Part shown: piece by piece, positions 1 to 9,291 of the stretch
Position numbering within the stretch: position 1 is the first letter of the stretch
How the letters are laid out: every line of letters starts with the position of its first letter
Assembly (NCBI GenBank): GCA_001275005.1
Contig: JWZX01002881.1
Span: 1-64,000 of the forward strand
Origin: Chrysochromulina tobinii
Lineage: Eukaryota; Haptophyta; Prymnesiales; Chrysochromulinaceae
Direction: 5' to 3'
Length of the DNA stretch: 64,000 bases
The notes under the pieces: model-generated
Database searches by the model: none
The model's input: the letters and a program-made list of their open reading frames with translations, nothing else
What the model was told of the DNA's origin: nothing
Translations under genes and position numbers: made by a program

Positions 1-1397
1 ACGGTCAAGCCTCTTCCGTGAGCCGCGGCCGCGGCGGCGGCGGCCATCATGCCGGCGCCCATCCCGGCGCCCATCATCATGGCGGGCGTCATCATGCCTG
101 GAGCCATCATCATCTGCATGCCTGTCATAAGGGTAGGCACACGGGCGAGGTGAGAGAGGGGATGCATGCATGCTGGAGCATTCCTGTCAGGAATGCATGC
201 TGGGCGACGTGCGAGAATGTGCGGGAGTGGGCGCGCACCCGGGATGCGAATAGCAATCAGTATGCACTCAGCATTCACACAGGATGCTATCAGGATGCAC
301 CCGGGATGCGAATAGCAATCAGTATGCACTCAGCATTCACTCAGGATGCACCCGGGATGCGAATAGCCATCCGGCACAATCAGCGTGCACTCAGCGTGCA
401 CTCAGCATGCAATCAGCGTGCACTCAGCGTGCCCTCCGCGCGCACCCGGCATGCCCATCCCCATCATGCCCGCCATCGTCATGCCCATGCGCGCTCGCTC
501 CATGGCGGCCTGCACCGCCTGCTTGTCATAGGATGCCGGGGGGCCGGGGCGCCGTCGTGGGCTGCTCGAGCGCCGTCGTGGGCTGCCTGAGCGCCGTCGT
601 GGTGAGGGCGAGAGCGAGCGCGAGTGAGATCGGGAGTGACGCCGCTGCCCGCCGCCCCGCCAGGCGCGCTCGCGCTCGCGCTCGCTGTGGTCACGCTCGC
701 GGCGGTCGCGGCGGTCCCTGGTCGTCTCACGATGCCTCTCCCTATCTCTACCAAGGTCCCTCTCCCTTGCCCCCCTCTCCCTGTCCCCCCTGTCCCACGA
801 GCGATCACGGCGGTCCGGCGAGCGCCGCCCGTACCGCGAGGCCTCACGGTCGTCCCTCCGGTCCGACCGCCCAACACCGCCGCGCCGTTCACGCTCCCTG
901 TCGTGTTCACGCTCCCTGTCGTGTTCACGGTCCCTGTCGTGTTCACGGTCCCTGTCGTGTTCACGCTCCCTGTCGTGTTCACGGTCCCTGTCGAGGTTGC
1001 GCTCGTCGACGCTGGCACTCGGGCCGCGCTTGTCGCTGCGGTCGGGCTTGTCGTGCTCCGCGCCCTCCTTCTTGACGACGCCATCGGCGCTGGCAGAGCT
1101 GCGAGTCAGGGGCGCGTCGCGGTCCAATGTGTTCTTGGCAGCGGCGGCAGCGGCGCAAGAGGCGGGGCCGCTCGAGGCGACGGCAGCGCACCCCTGCGAC
1201 CGCTGCAGCAGCTTGTCGCGCAGCTCCTGCTCTCTCTGCTGGGCAGACACGCCCGCTAGCCCTTCCGGAGGAGCCTGTTGGTTATCTGTGGGCACCACGG
1301 GCGGCGCACCGGCGGAGGACACGGCGCTCGTGCACGGTGCGGGTCGCGCAAAACCGTCCAGGGGAAGGGAAGCGGGGTCGGGCTGGGCTGACGTCAT
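1..1397 (-). CDS. RD/RS-rich splicing-factor-like protein, 3' end beyond the window
   Basis: Two exons are visible on the minus strand: 446-1397 (start ATG at 1397) and 1-121. The intron 122-445 has a GT donor and an AG acceptor. Joining them gives a continuous frame through a Met/Gly-rich stretch (GMPG then GMQMMMAPGMM) into poly-Ala. Residues about 120-260 are dominated by alternating Arg-Asp/Arg-Glu and Arg-Ser dipeptides, with SPRRR repeats. These are typical of SR-related pre-mRNA splicing proteins in nuclear speckles. No RRM is visible in this part, so the exact family is open. The first 60 residues are Pro/Ala-rich. It is transcribed divergently from the cystatin gene, with about 260 bases between start codons. 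The RD dipeptides near 890-1000 are encoded by a short tandem repeat, so length in this region may vary. Confidence 0.6.
122..445 (-). repeat. Intron filled with tandem repeats (family B type)
   Basis: This intron of the RD/RS-rich gene holds degenerate tandem units carrying CACTCAG, GCAATCAG and GGATGCGAATAGC. One unit of about 60 bases containing CACCCGGGATGCGAATAG occurs three times (about 235, 297 and 350). On the coding strand the units contain CTGAT/CTGAG motifs resembling branch points. The intron is longer than the roughly 100-base average here, apparently through expansion of the repeat. Confidence 0.6.
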
Positions 1398-1654
1398 GTG
1401 GCTACGCTGCGCGCGCGCTTGCGCGTCGTTGAGGCTTGAGGGTGGCGGGCTTGTCGTCGTGTCTTTAGAGCCTCCAGACGTGGAGTGCTCAGGACAACGC
1501 CTCGAAAGTCTTCAGGGAGCCCGAGCGAGGTCCTTCAGTTCAAAAACAAAACGAAAACAAACCAATAGACGAGCGGTGTCGAGACGAGAAAGCCATGAGA
1601 TTGTGCCGATTTCGTCACGGTCTGGACACTTCCCAAACCCATCAATCCGTCCCA

Positions 1655-2571
1655 ATGCAGCCTGCCGCCCTCATCTTTGCGCTCGTATCTTCGGCGGCGG
1701 TCCAGTGCCCGAATCAGGACAACGTTCGCCTTCGCCTGAAGCTGGAGGGCGAGGAGTGCGGCGGGGCGTGCGGCTCGCTGGGCGTATGCGCCAGCGGCCT
1801 TCAGTGCATCGTGCCCAAGAGCTCCGGCATCAACTTTGCGATCCTCCTGGCGCCCGCACGCCCTGGCGTGTGCACCATGGTCGCGCCGATCGTCGAGGAG
1901 ACCAAGGGCCAGGAGGCCCGCCGCCTTGCGTCCCCCGGTGCTGGTTCCGCTGTCAACGTCACCGATGCCGAGGTGGTTGCGGCCGCGAGGGCGGGGATTG
2001 AGTTTGTCGTGCGCGAGAGGCAGAACAACGGCGAGAATGCCTTCCTCACGGTCCTCAGCGTCCGCCGGGGCACCCAGCAGATCGTGGTACGCTGAGCTTC
2101 CGCCGCCACCGGATTGGCCGCGCCCCCGCCCCTCGTGCGCCTCGGAACCCTCCCCCCCCTTTCTGCCCGCTCCCCCCCTCTCTTTCGCCCCTTTCGCCCC
2201 CTTTGCGCCTTGGCACCCCGCCCCCCCCTTTCGCCCCCTCGCGCCTTCGCACCCATCCTCCTCCCCACTCCTCGCATCTCTTCCCCTCGCGCTCATCGTC
2301 ACTCGCCCGTCTCCCGTGTCGGCCGCAGGCAGGGGTCAAGTACTCGCTCGTCGTCACGGTCACGGATGGGCAAGACCACTACATCGAGGTGCTGGACCAG
2401 CCGTGGCGCACGCCCCGCTACGCGCTCCTCGCGCACGAGGTGGGTGCAAAGGTCGTTCGCCGCCTGAAGCTCCTGGGCGAGGAGGGCCACGGCATCTGGC
2501 AGCAACGGCCCCAGGTCGAGGAGCCTGTCAAGGAGGCCAAGGAGACGGCGGCCAAGGAGATGGAGAAGTAA
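1655..2571 (+). CDS. Secreted cystatin-like cysteine-protease inhibitor
   Basis: Exons 1655-2086 and 2329-2571 join in phase 0, giving 224 residues. Residues 1-17 form a hydrophobic signal peptide ending near VQC. A Cys-rich stretch follows (CPNQ...CGGACGSLGVCASGLQC), resembling a small growth-factor-receptor or IGFBP-like knot. The C-terminal half is a cystatin fold: an alpha-helix (ARAGIEFVVRERQN), then the inhibitory QxVxG loop as QQIVAG, then strand KYSLVVTV. The intron falls exactly inside the QxVxG motif, which is complete only after splicing. The protein lacks clear paralogues in the window. It probably acts in the secretory pathway or outside the cell. The Glu/Lys-rich tail is unlike typical cystatins. 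An alternative upstream ATG at 1595 would bury the signal peptide, so 1655 is preferred. Confidence 0.75.
2087..2328 (+). other. Conventional intron with long C-rich polypyrimidine tract
   Basis: The donor is GTACGC and the acceptor GGCCGCAG. The interior is C- and T-rich with long runs of C and lacks both introner cores seen elsewhere. It has no repeat of the downstream exon at its 5' end. It serves as an ordinary-intron comparison for the repeat-derived introns. Confidence 0.7.
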
Positions 2572-3039
2572 GCGAGATATGAAGCGAGATCGCGGATACG
2601 TCTCGTGTGCGGAGTTGCACGCGCCACGTTTGGCTCGTGTCCATTCCCTGGGCTCGTTGTGCTCACCATGAAACACGCACGTACCGTGCACCCTGCACCC
2701 AATCACGGTGCGCGTGTGTGTACTATGGCGAGAAGAGTTGTATATCATTCGGAGGTATATCCAGTGTATCATTGTATTTCGGTGTCTCAGTGAGTGACAT
2801 CTCTGACTCCGCCGTTGGAATATACCGAAGGCAATTCCGTGAGTGTGAGTCCCCCCGCGCTCTACGAACCCGCCATGGAACCCGGTACCCGCGCCGCCGC
2901 CGGGCGCGGGAGGGGACGAACCGAACGCCTACCGTGCCGGAACACGAACGCGCGTGAAACCGCAACCACAGGAGCCGGTAAAGTCGCAGTTCTCCAGGGA
3001 GGAGAGACTAGATTCTTCGGTATACGCTCCCTTGCAGCG
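2572..3039. other. Intergenic, convergent
   Basis: The region lies between the 3' ends of the cystatin and glycosyltransferase-like genes. I see no gene, RNA gene or clear repeat in it. It is less GC-rich than the coding regions around it. Confidence 0.4.
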
Positions 3040-4559
3040 CTACCGGCGACGGGCCTTCGGCATTGTAAAGTGGCGTAGGTCCGAACCGGCCTCAGAGCCG
3101 CGCTCCTTCTCCAGGAGCTTCACAGCACTGTTTGCGAGTTTGTGCGACCACAGCATCCGCCGACAACTCCAGCCGCATCTGCTGCGACGTGCACTTGCTA
3201 TTCCTTCCTCATTCTTGGTTTCGTTCAAGGGCGGTAGCCAGCGGTTGGCCGTCAGCCATTCATGGCGCGCAAGCGCGGCTGTTCCGCGCGTCGCGCCAAA
3301 GGCGACCACCTGGTTTGGCTGGTCACCCATCCCCAGGAACGCCGTCCACGACGATGCGTTCCGTGCGCCATGCCCATGAGCCGTCTCAGCACTCGGATCG
3401 CTCCGTCGGATCCAGGCCAAACTGTCGGGAGAGGCGCACCTGTGGGGAAGCGCGGGCGCCGTGGTGAGCACGTGCTTGCAGGGCGAGCACTCGGATCGCT
3501 CCGTCGGATCCAGGCCAAGCTGTCGGGAGAGGTGCACCCGTCATCGGGTCTCTGTATACGACACGATCGGGCCGCACATTCGTACTCCGAGTCATACTTG
3601 CACCAAATCGCTGGAACGCCGCTGCGAATGAGAAGAGGCACCACATTGAAGCCTCGGCTCCAACGTGTGCTCTCGTTGCGTCTCGCTACGGTGAAGCCAG
3701 TGGCGGAGTAGCGGCAGATGCGCAAGGCTGGTGCGAGGCTTTGATAATACGCGTACAGCGCGCTCTCGATCCCGAGGCACTCTCGGCAGTGCCCTTGGGC
3801 GAGCCACGGAAGAACACCTAGGGCAAGGCGCCGGGCAGCGAAGGCGAACACGGCATGCCGACCGTTCAGTCCGCGCAGATGGTTGCCGTTCACATGATCC
3901 TGACCCTCTGTCACGTGGATCTCGTCAACTCGAGCGTGTACAACCCCAGGAGGGCACGCATAGAAGAAGTCGGACCGCGTCAACACAACCTGCTCGTACG
4001 CATCGCCTGGCAACGCGTCGAGCCGCCGGAGCAACATCATCCGAAGAGCCAGCACAATGGCTCCAGAGCCACGAAGGATTCGGCCCTGAGCGTCCCGCGC
4101 CCCGCCCCAAAGGCCAGTTGGCGCCGCCCAATTGGTGGTGACGGGTAAGCTCACGTTGCCACGCCACCCCTTTCCCTCCAGAAGTTCATCGATCGTCTCG
4201 TCCCAATACGTGGACTCGTTGTGTATCCATATGTGACGAGCAGCGCGCACTAAGGGACTTGCAATCGATGCATGGTGTGCAACGTCGGCATCAGATGCAA
4301 GTAACGCCAGATCTGCATGCAGCGGTCGGACAAGCTGTTGAACTGTTGAGTCCCAGGCAGCATGTCCTCCTCGGAGGTTGCCTATCATACACACGATCGT
4401 CGAGAGCGCTTTCACGCCGGAATAGGGCTGGCTAGGAGTGGCAATACCTCGCGCATCAGCGCAGCTAAACCATGGAATGCCGCCCTTAGGCAGTGGAAGG
4501 TGGCAACGTGGTCTCACGGGAGACGCTAAAAACACGAGGAACGGAAGAAGAGAACGCAT
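3040..4559 (-). CDS. Secretory glycosyltransferase-like protein (TRSD motif)
   Basis: Exons 3538-4559 and 3040-3439 join in phase 2 to give 473 residues ending in TAG. The first 20 residues form a signal peptide or anchor (LLPFLVFLAS). Conserved-looking blocks include ALSTIVCMIGNLRGG, RAARHIWIHNE, LRMMLLRRLD and VVLTRSDFFYACPPG. The last resembles the LFITRADLVF block of the protein at 25544-27163. Such blocks occur in algal nucleotide-sugar-dependent proteins of the Golgi, and the acidic Asp could bind metal. Asn-glycosylation sites are present. It is transcribed divergently from the FkbM-like gene at 4809, with 250 bases between them. Family membership is inferred from layout, not from a certain catalytic signature. 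Confidence 0.6.
3440..3537 (-). repeat. Family A introner with 51-bp target duplication
   Basis: The intron is 98 nt, GTGCAC donor and CTTCCCCACAG acceptor. Bases 3487-3537 at its 5' end repeat 3389-3439, the first 51 bases of the downstream exon, with two mismatches. Between the copies lies about 47 bases of family A core (CGCCGTGGTGAGCAC on the plus strand). Removal restores the reading frame. Confidence 0.85.
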
Positions 4560-4808
4560 CGGGGTGAAAGAAAGACGTTGGTGTCACCCGCATCGCGACT
4601 CGCTTGGGCGACGTGTCTGTCGGGGTCCTTCAGCCAGAGAGGGCAGCAGGGTCCATCCCATTCTCGAGTTCCTGTGAAGAAGTCTGTGCATGCAGTCTGA
4701 TCTCAACAAACACCGAGAGCGCGCGCGCGCAACTGCGGTAGTGTGTCATAGACCCGAGGGGATTCGCTTCGACTTTGCCTTTTTAGGAAATCGTGGATTT
4801 CTTGAGAG

Positions 4809-6241
4809 ATGTGTGCATGGCATTCACAAGTGAAGTGCCAGCCACACATGCGCTTCTCCGACAGCTCAAAATGGCTTGGGCCGCAACTTGTTGTTACCAA
4901 TTTGTCTGCTTGTGCACATGCATGCTTTGCTCACCCAAGGCGATGCTCGCACTTCCTACACAACGTGCAAAACGCCTGCTACTTTCTCGGAGCTCAGGTA
5001 GAAATCATGGAAGACGCGCCACAGCATCAGAGCGTCGCATGCCGTGTGCGCCCCAGTCACAAATCGTTCGTTTTTTGGATGCCAGCATACGTTTTTGACG
5101 ATCCAGACTGGGCAAATAAGCCGTATCCATACCTATACCGGAGAGGCGCAAAGGGCCTCACGGAACGCGATGCTGGAGGCTACGATAAGAGTCAGGGCAA
5201 TCTGTTCGCGCAAATGGAGCCACGCCTCTTTTTCAATGCGCCGCGTTTCGCTGGCGTGCCTCACCGCATTGAAGACCAAGAGTCGCATATGCCAGATGCG
5301 AAAGATAAGCCCTGCACAACTTACCAAGGTGCCTTGCAATGCTTCATTGAGCACGATGAGTGGATGATGGCGGATGCTTTCGTGAATCCGAGCCACACAA
5401 TCATCGAATTCGGCGCTCGCTATGGCACCACCTCCTGCCGTCTGGCTCGACTGACCAACAATTCGGGCAACGTCGTGAGCGTCGACCCAGATCGGCAGTC
5501 CACCATGTTTCTTCTCGCCAACCGTGAGACGCATCGCTGCAATTTTCATGCGATCAGTGGGACGGTCTCAGCTACTCCTCAACGCATCCGTGCCCGCCAA
5601 GGTTACGCTACGCGCACCGACCCCATCGAGCTCACCGGCGGCCGCGCTGGCCCGGAGGAGGGCGGCATTCGCAAACTTCCGAATTTGGGCATACTTCCAA
5701 ATTTTGGCTTCCGAGAGGTCGAGGAGCACATTGACTCCCTCATCATGATTGCCTCCCTCATCATGAGCGCCTCCCTCACCATGATTGCCTCCCTCATCAG
5801 GTCGAGGAGCACATTGGCTCCAAGATTAATGCGATCCTCATCGACTGCGAAGGGTGCATACGGTCCGTGCTCTCGATCCCAGGCCTTCTCGCGCAGCTGG
5901 AACTTGTCTTGATCGAGGAGGACATGTACATGCGTGACACAAATGGGACTTCTCCGTCCGAGGACCTGATCGACTATCGACTTTGGCACAGGCACCTCGA
6001 ACAGGCTGGCTTCCGTCAGGTGTGGCGTTCACATGACACCTTCGACCCCAAGAATAAGCCTTGGTCGCGCTTCCTCTATCACAGCGCGTGGGTGCGAACG
6101 ACCAACACAAGTTACAAGCAAGACGAGAACCAATGCCAACTCCACAAACGTGCGCAAGGGCTGTCCAACGAGCAACTGCACTGTTCGACTCTTCATGAGG
6201 GCCCCTGGGACCCTGGGAATGTGCTCGGAGGTGCGGTTTAA
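4809..6241 (+). CDS. FkbM-like methyltransferase with Cys-rich (PAN-like) N-terminus
   Basis: Exons 4809-5717 and 5801-6241 join in phase 0 to give 449 residues. The N-terminal 70 residues have regularly spaced Cys (LSACAHACFAHPRRC...NACYF) resembling a PAN/apple domain. The SAM-binding motif I is IIEFGARYGTTS, followed by VVSVDPD. Exon 2 supplies AILIDCEGC, matching the FkbM D-x-E-G block. FkbM enzymes usually O-methylate sugars. No signal peptide is evident at the chosen ATG, so an upstream exon may be missing. Confidence 0.65.
5718..5800 (+). repeat. Family B introner with 21-bp target duplication
   Basis: This 83-nt intron is on the plus strand, GT donor and CCCTCATCAG acceptor. Its first 21 bases (5718-5738) repeat the first 21 of exon 2 (5801-5821) with one mismatch. 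The rest is a short tandem array of CTCATCATGATTGCCTCC-like units. It shows that the family inserts in genes on both strands, in coding orientation. Confidence 0.88.
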
Positions 6242-6581
6242 AGCGGTTATTCCCAGGTGACGTGTGTGACGCGACGCTTAAACGTGTGACATCGGCGCGC
6301 CACCGTCGCGTGCAGAAATACGCGTATGCCCGATGCGCGCGTGGCAAATAAATGCGCGCGCCGTCCATACTGTGTGGCCAATGCGCGCCCTCTTTGAGGG
6401 CGGCCGAGGGCGTCACATCAAAATATGTTCTCATCAGGGAACCCACGCCGCCATGCGATGCATCGTGCGCCCTTGAGGTTCATGAGCATTGCATGCTGAT
6501 GGCCTCTGATGACGTGTGATGGCACGCCTCATGCGCCCTTGAGGGTCATGAGGACCCCAGGTTACGCCCATGACGGCGCCC
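6242..6581. other. Intergenic, convergent
   Basis: It separates the FkbM-like and transporter genes. A phrase containing GCGCCCTTGAGG and GGTCATGAG recurs at about 6460-6480, 6530-6550 and 6587-6605, the last overlapping the transporter 3' end. No gene is seen. Confidence 0.4.
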
Positions 6582-9206
6582 TCACGCGCCCTTGAGGGTC
6601 ATGAGCACGCCGAGCACGCCCACGACGGCGCCGATCGGCACGAGCGAGTACACCGCTGCACGCTCGAGGGCAGAGCCCGCCGGGCGCGCACGCACGTAGA
6701 TGAGGGCTGGGAAGATGTACACGATCAGCGCGCCCAACACCTGATGAAGGAGGCCATCGGAAGGCAACGCATCAGAGGTACGATCAGGGAGCGCACTCAG
6801 AGGTGCAATCAGAAGTGCAATCAGAGGTGCAATCAGAGGCAATCAGAGATGCCATCAGAGGCAATCAGAGGTGCCATCAGAGGCAATCAGAGGTGCCTCG
6901 ATCGTATCGCGATCCTCACGCACGGAGCCCGAGATGCCATCAGATGCCATCAGGTGCCATCAGTGGCAATCGTAGGCAATCAGGGGCAATCAGAGGGATT
7001 CGCACGGAGCCCGAGATGCCGACGACGAGGCCGATGTCGAGGACCGTGATGGCGATGGCGGTGATCGCGGCCAACAGGCCAATGGTCAGCACGTTCGCAT
7101 GCGTCGTCGTGAGCGCGAGCAGCGCGCGCGCGAGGAGCGTGCGCGGCGCCGTCGTGGGCGCGCCCTTGACGAGCGCCGTCGTGGGCGCGCCCTTGCCGAG
7201 CGCCGTCGTGGGCGCGCCCTTGGCGGCCGGTGCGCCGCCCTGCGTGGAGGAGGAGCGGAGAGCGGTCGAGATGAGCGACGCCGTCGACTCACGCAGCCCG
7301 AGCATCGCGAGAGGGAAGCCAAAGAGGATCGAGATGAAGGTGGCGACGCGTCCAAAGGTGGCCAGCATGTCGGCAGACGCGTAGTTGGAGAGCAAGTTGG
7401 ATTTCGTCACGTCGCCAAACGTCGCGTACCTGTGGGGAAGAGGGAGGGGGGCGCCGTGGTGAGCACTTGCATGCTGGGCGAGAGAGAGACGTCAAACGTC
7501 GCGTACCCGAGCCGCATCATCCCGAGGTAGAGGGCGGTGAGGATCCCAAAGGCATACCTGTGGGGAAGAGGGTGGGGGCGCGCCGTGGTGAGCACTTGCA
7601 TGCTGGGCGAGAGACGGAGCACTTGCATGCTGGGAAGTGAGAGGGCGGTGAGGACTCCAAATGAGGCGAGAGACGGAGCACTTGCATGCTGGGAAGTGAG
7701 AGGGCGGTGAGGACTCCAAAGGAGGCATGCGTACAAGCACGCTTTGCCCGAAGCGGGCCTCGGATCGGTGCTCGAGATGAGGGGGGCAATCAGCATGCAA
7801 TCAGCATGCGTACAAGCACGCTTGCCCAAAGCGGGCCTCGGAGCGGTGCTCGAGCGACTGATGAGGGGGGCAATCAGCATGCAATCAGCATGCGTACAAG
7901 CACGCTTGCCCAAAGCGGGCCTCGGAGCGGTGCTCGAGCGACCGGTAGAAGGCGGGCGCGTTGTAGTGGGCGATGTACGCGAGCCCCAGGTTCGATGTGA
8001 GCACGAGCGCCTGATGAGGGGGGCAATCAGGACGCAATCAGCATGCAATCAGCATGCAATCAGGTCGCGAGCCCCAGGTTCGATGTGAGCACGAGCGCCT
8101 GATGAGGGGGGCAATCAGGACGCAATCAGGACGCAATCAGCACGCAATCAGCATGCAATCAGCATGCAATCAGGTCGCGAGCCCCAGGTTCGATGTGAGC
8201 GCGAGCGCCTGAGCGTTGAGCTTCCACGTCGATGCGAGCTTGAAGGCGGGTGTGAGCGCCGCAGGCAGAGCCTTGAGCAGCTTGCCGGCCGGCAGGGCAT
8301 ACGAGCCATCGAGCGCTCGGATCGCCACAAAGAACGCAGTGTACACGACGGCGACGCACCTGTGGGGAAGCGCGAGCGCCGTGGTGAGCAAGTGCATGCT
8401 GGGCGAGCGCGCGCGGATCGCCTCCAAGAGCGAGCGCCGTATCGAGCGCCGTATTCACGACGGCGACGCACCCGAGCAGCGACGTGAACGCGAGCGCGGA
8501 CACGTCCTTCAGAAGGGAGAGAGGCGTCAGCGCTACCAGTGTGATGGCCGCGATGTTGGTCGCGCGCTCGTTGAGGCCTGCGAGCATGCGGGCACGAGGC
8601 ATTCGGTGGTCATCCGAGGCATTCGATGGTCATCAGTGGCAATCGGAGGCAATCGGCGGCGGCAATCACACCTTTGGCAATCCCCGTGAGAGAGAGAAGC
8701 TGTGTGGAAGTATCGCCCAGGATGCCTGCATAGATGATGGCCGCGCTGAAGCACATGAGCGCGATTGACGCGTCCACGATCCACGCGGTGCCTTCCCCCA
8801 GCGTGGCGGCCCACAGCGACTTGAATGACATTTGGCCGGTAAGCTCGCACGAGGCGCCGATCAGATGGAAGGTCCACCCGGAGATGATGCCGAGCGCCAC
8901 GCAGAGGAGCGTGGCGGGCACGCTGCCCACACCGCCTGCCATGCCAGCCGAGAGCGTCAGAATCCCCGCGCCCGCCACATTGTTCACGATTTGGATCACG
9001 GTGCCCATCAAGCTGACTGGCGCTGGCTCCTTCAGAGCCGGCACGGCACTCTTGCGTGCCGCAAGCAGCGACGGCGCTTGTGGCGCCCGCGGGCGCCGCT
9101 CGAGCGCTCTGGGGCGTGTGTCGAGCGTGTCGGCGCTCGTCGAGGCTAGGAACACCAGCGCTGCTGCGACCTTCAGCAGTCGCGCCATCGATCTCATCGC
9201 TTGCAA
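6582..9206 (-). CDS. SLC38/AAAP-family amino-acid transporter, 7 exons
   Basis: Exons are 8672-9206, 8472-8577, 8209-8359, 7898-8010, 7507-7557, 7006-7429 and 6582-6740. They join without frame breaks to 512 residues. A signal-like N-terminus and Pro/Arg-rich stretch precede about eleven membrane segments. AAAP hallmarks include NNVAGAGILTLSAGMAGG in helix 1, TLVALTPLSLLKDVSALAF, AHYNAPAFY, YLGMMRLGYATFGD and ISILFGFPLAMLGLRES. The family moves neutral amino acids by H+ or Na+ coupling. A loop holds a 27-bp tandem repeat encoding KGAPTTAL (7147-7220). Five of six introns carry duplicated exon sequence. The exon 3 donor at 8208 is GC. The final exon encodes the last membrane helices and ends with TGA. 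Confidence 0.8.
7430..7506 (-). repeat. Family A introner, minimal form
   Basis: This 77-nt intron begins GTACGCGACGTTTG, which repeats the start of the next exon at 7429, and ends CTTCCCCACAG. Between them is little more than the core GCATGCAAGTGCTCACC, so it approximates the smallest complete element. Confidence 0.85.
7558..7897 (-). repeat. Compound intron with three copies of an exon end
   Basis: The segment encoding EHRSEARFGQACLY is present as exon (7892-7942) and twice more inside the intron (about 7807-7857 and 7727-7776). The copies are separated by family B units (CTGATGAGGGGGGCAATCAG on the plus strand). Further in, family A cores and two diverged copies of the next exon's first bases (about 7630-7660 and 7697-7722) occur. 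The structure suggests several nested insertions or tandem duplications. The donor GTACGC and acceptor CCACAG at the outer ends restore the frame. Confidence 0.75.
8011..8208 (-). repeat. GC-AG family B introner, duplicated
   Basis: A 33-bp segment encoding ALVLTSNLGLA occurs at 7978-8010 (exon), near 8065-8097, and at 8176-8208. The copies are separated by family B arrays with GCAATCAGCAT units. Every copy starts at GC, so the donor of this intron is GC. Confidence 0.8.
8360..8471 (-). repeat. Family A introner with diverged long duplication
   Basis: It begins GTGCGTCGCCGTCGTG, as does the downstream exon at 8359, and ends CTTCCCCACAG. About 50 bases at the 5' end are a diverged copy of the downstream exon, which suggests an older insertion. 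Confidence 0.75.
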
Positions 9207-9291
9207 GTCTCGGTCGAATCTGCGTTGCGTCGTGTGGAGTGGAGATATTGACTAAACGGGAAACCCCCATTAGGAAACAGTCTGCGTAGCC

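Noticed and set aside
16-600. Plus-strand His-rich or Pro-rich proteins opposite the RD/RS gene
   Set aside because: They are antisense readings of RS/RD codons and of intron repeats, with biased composition and no conserved blocks.
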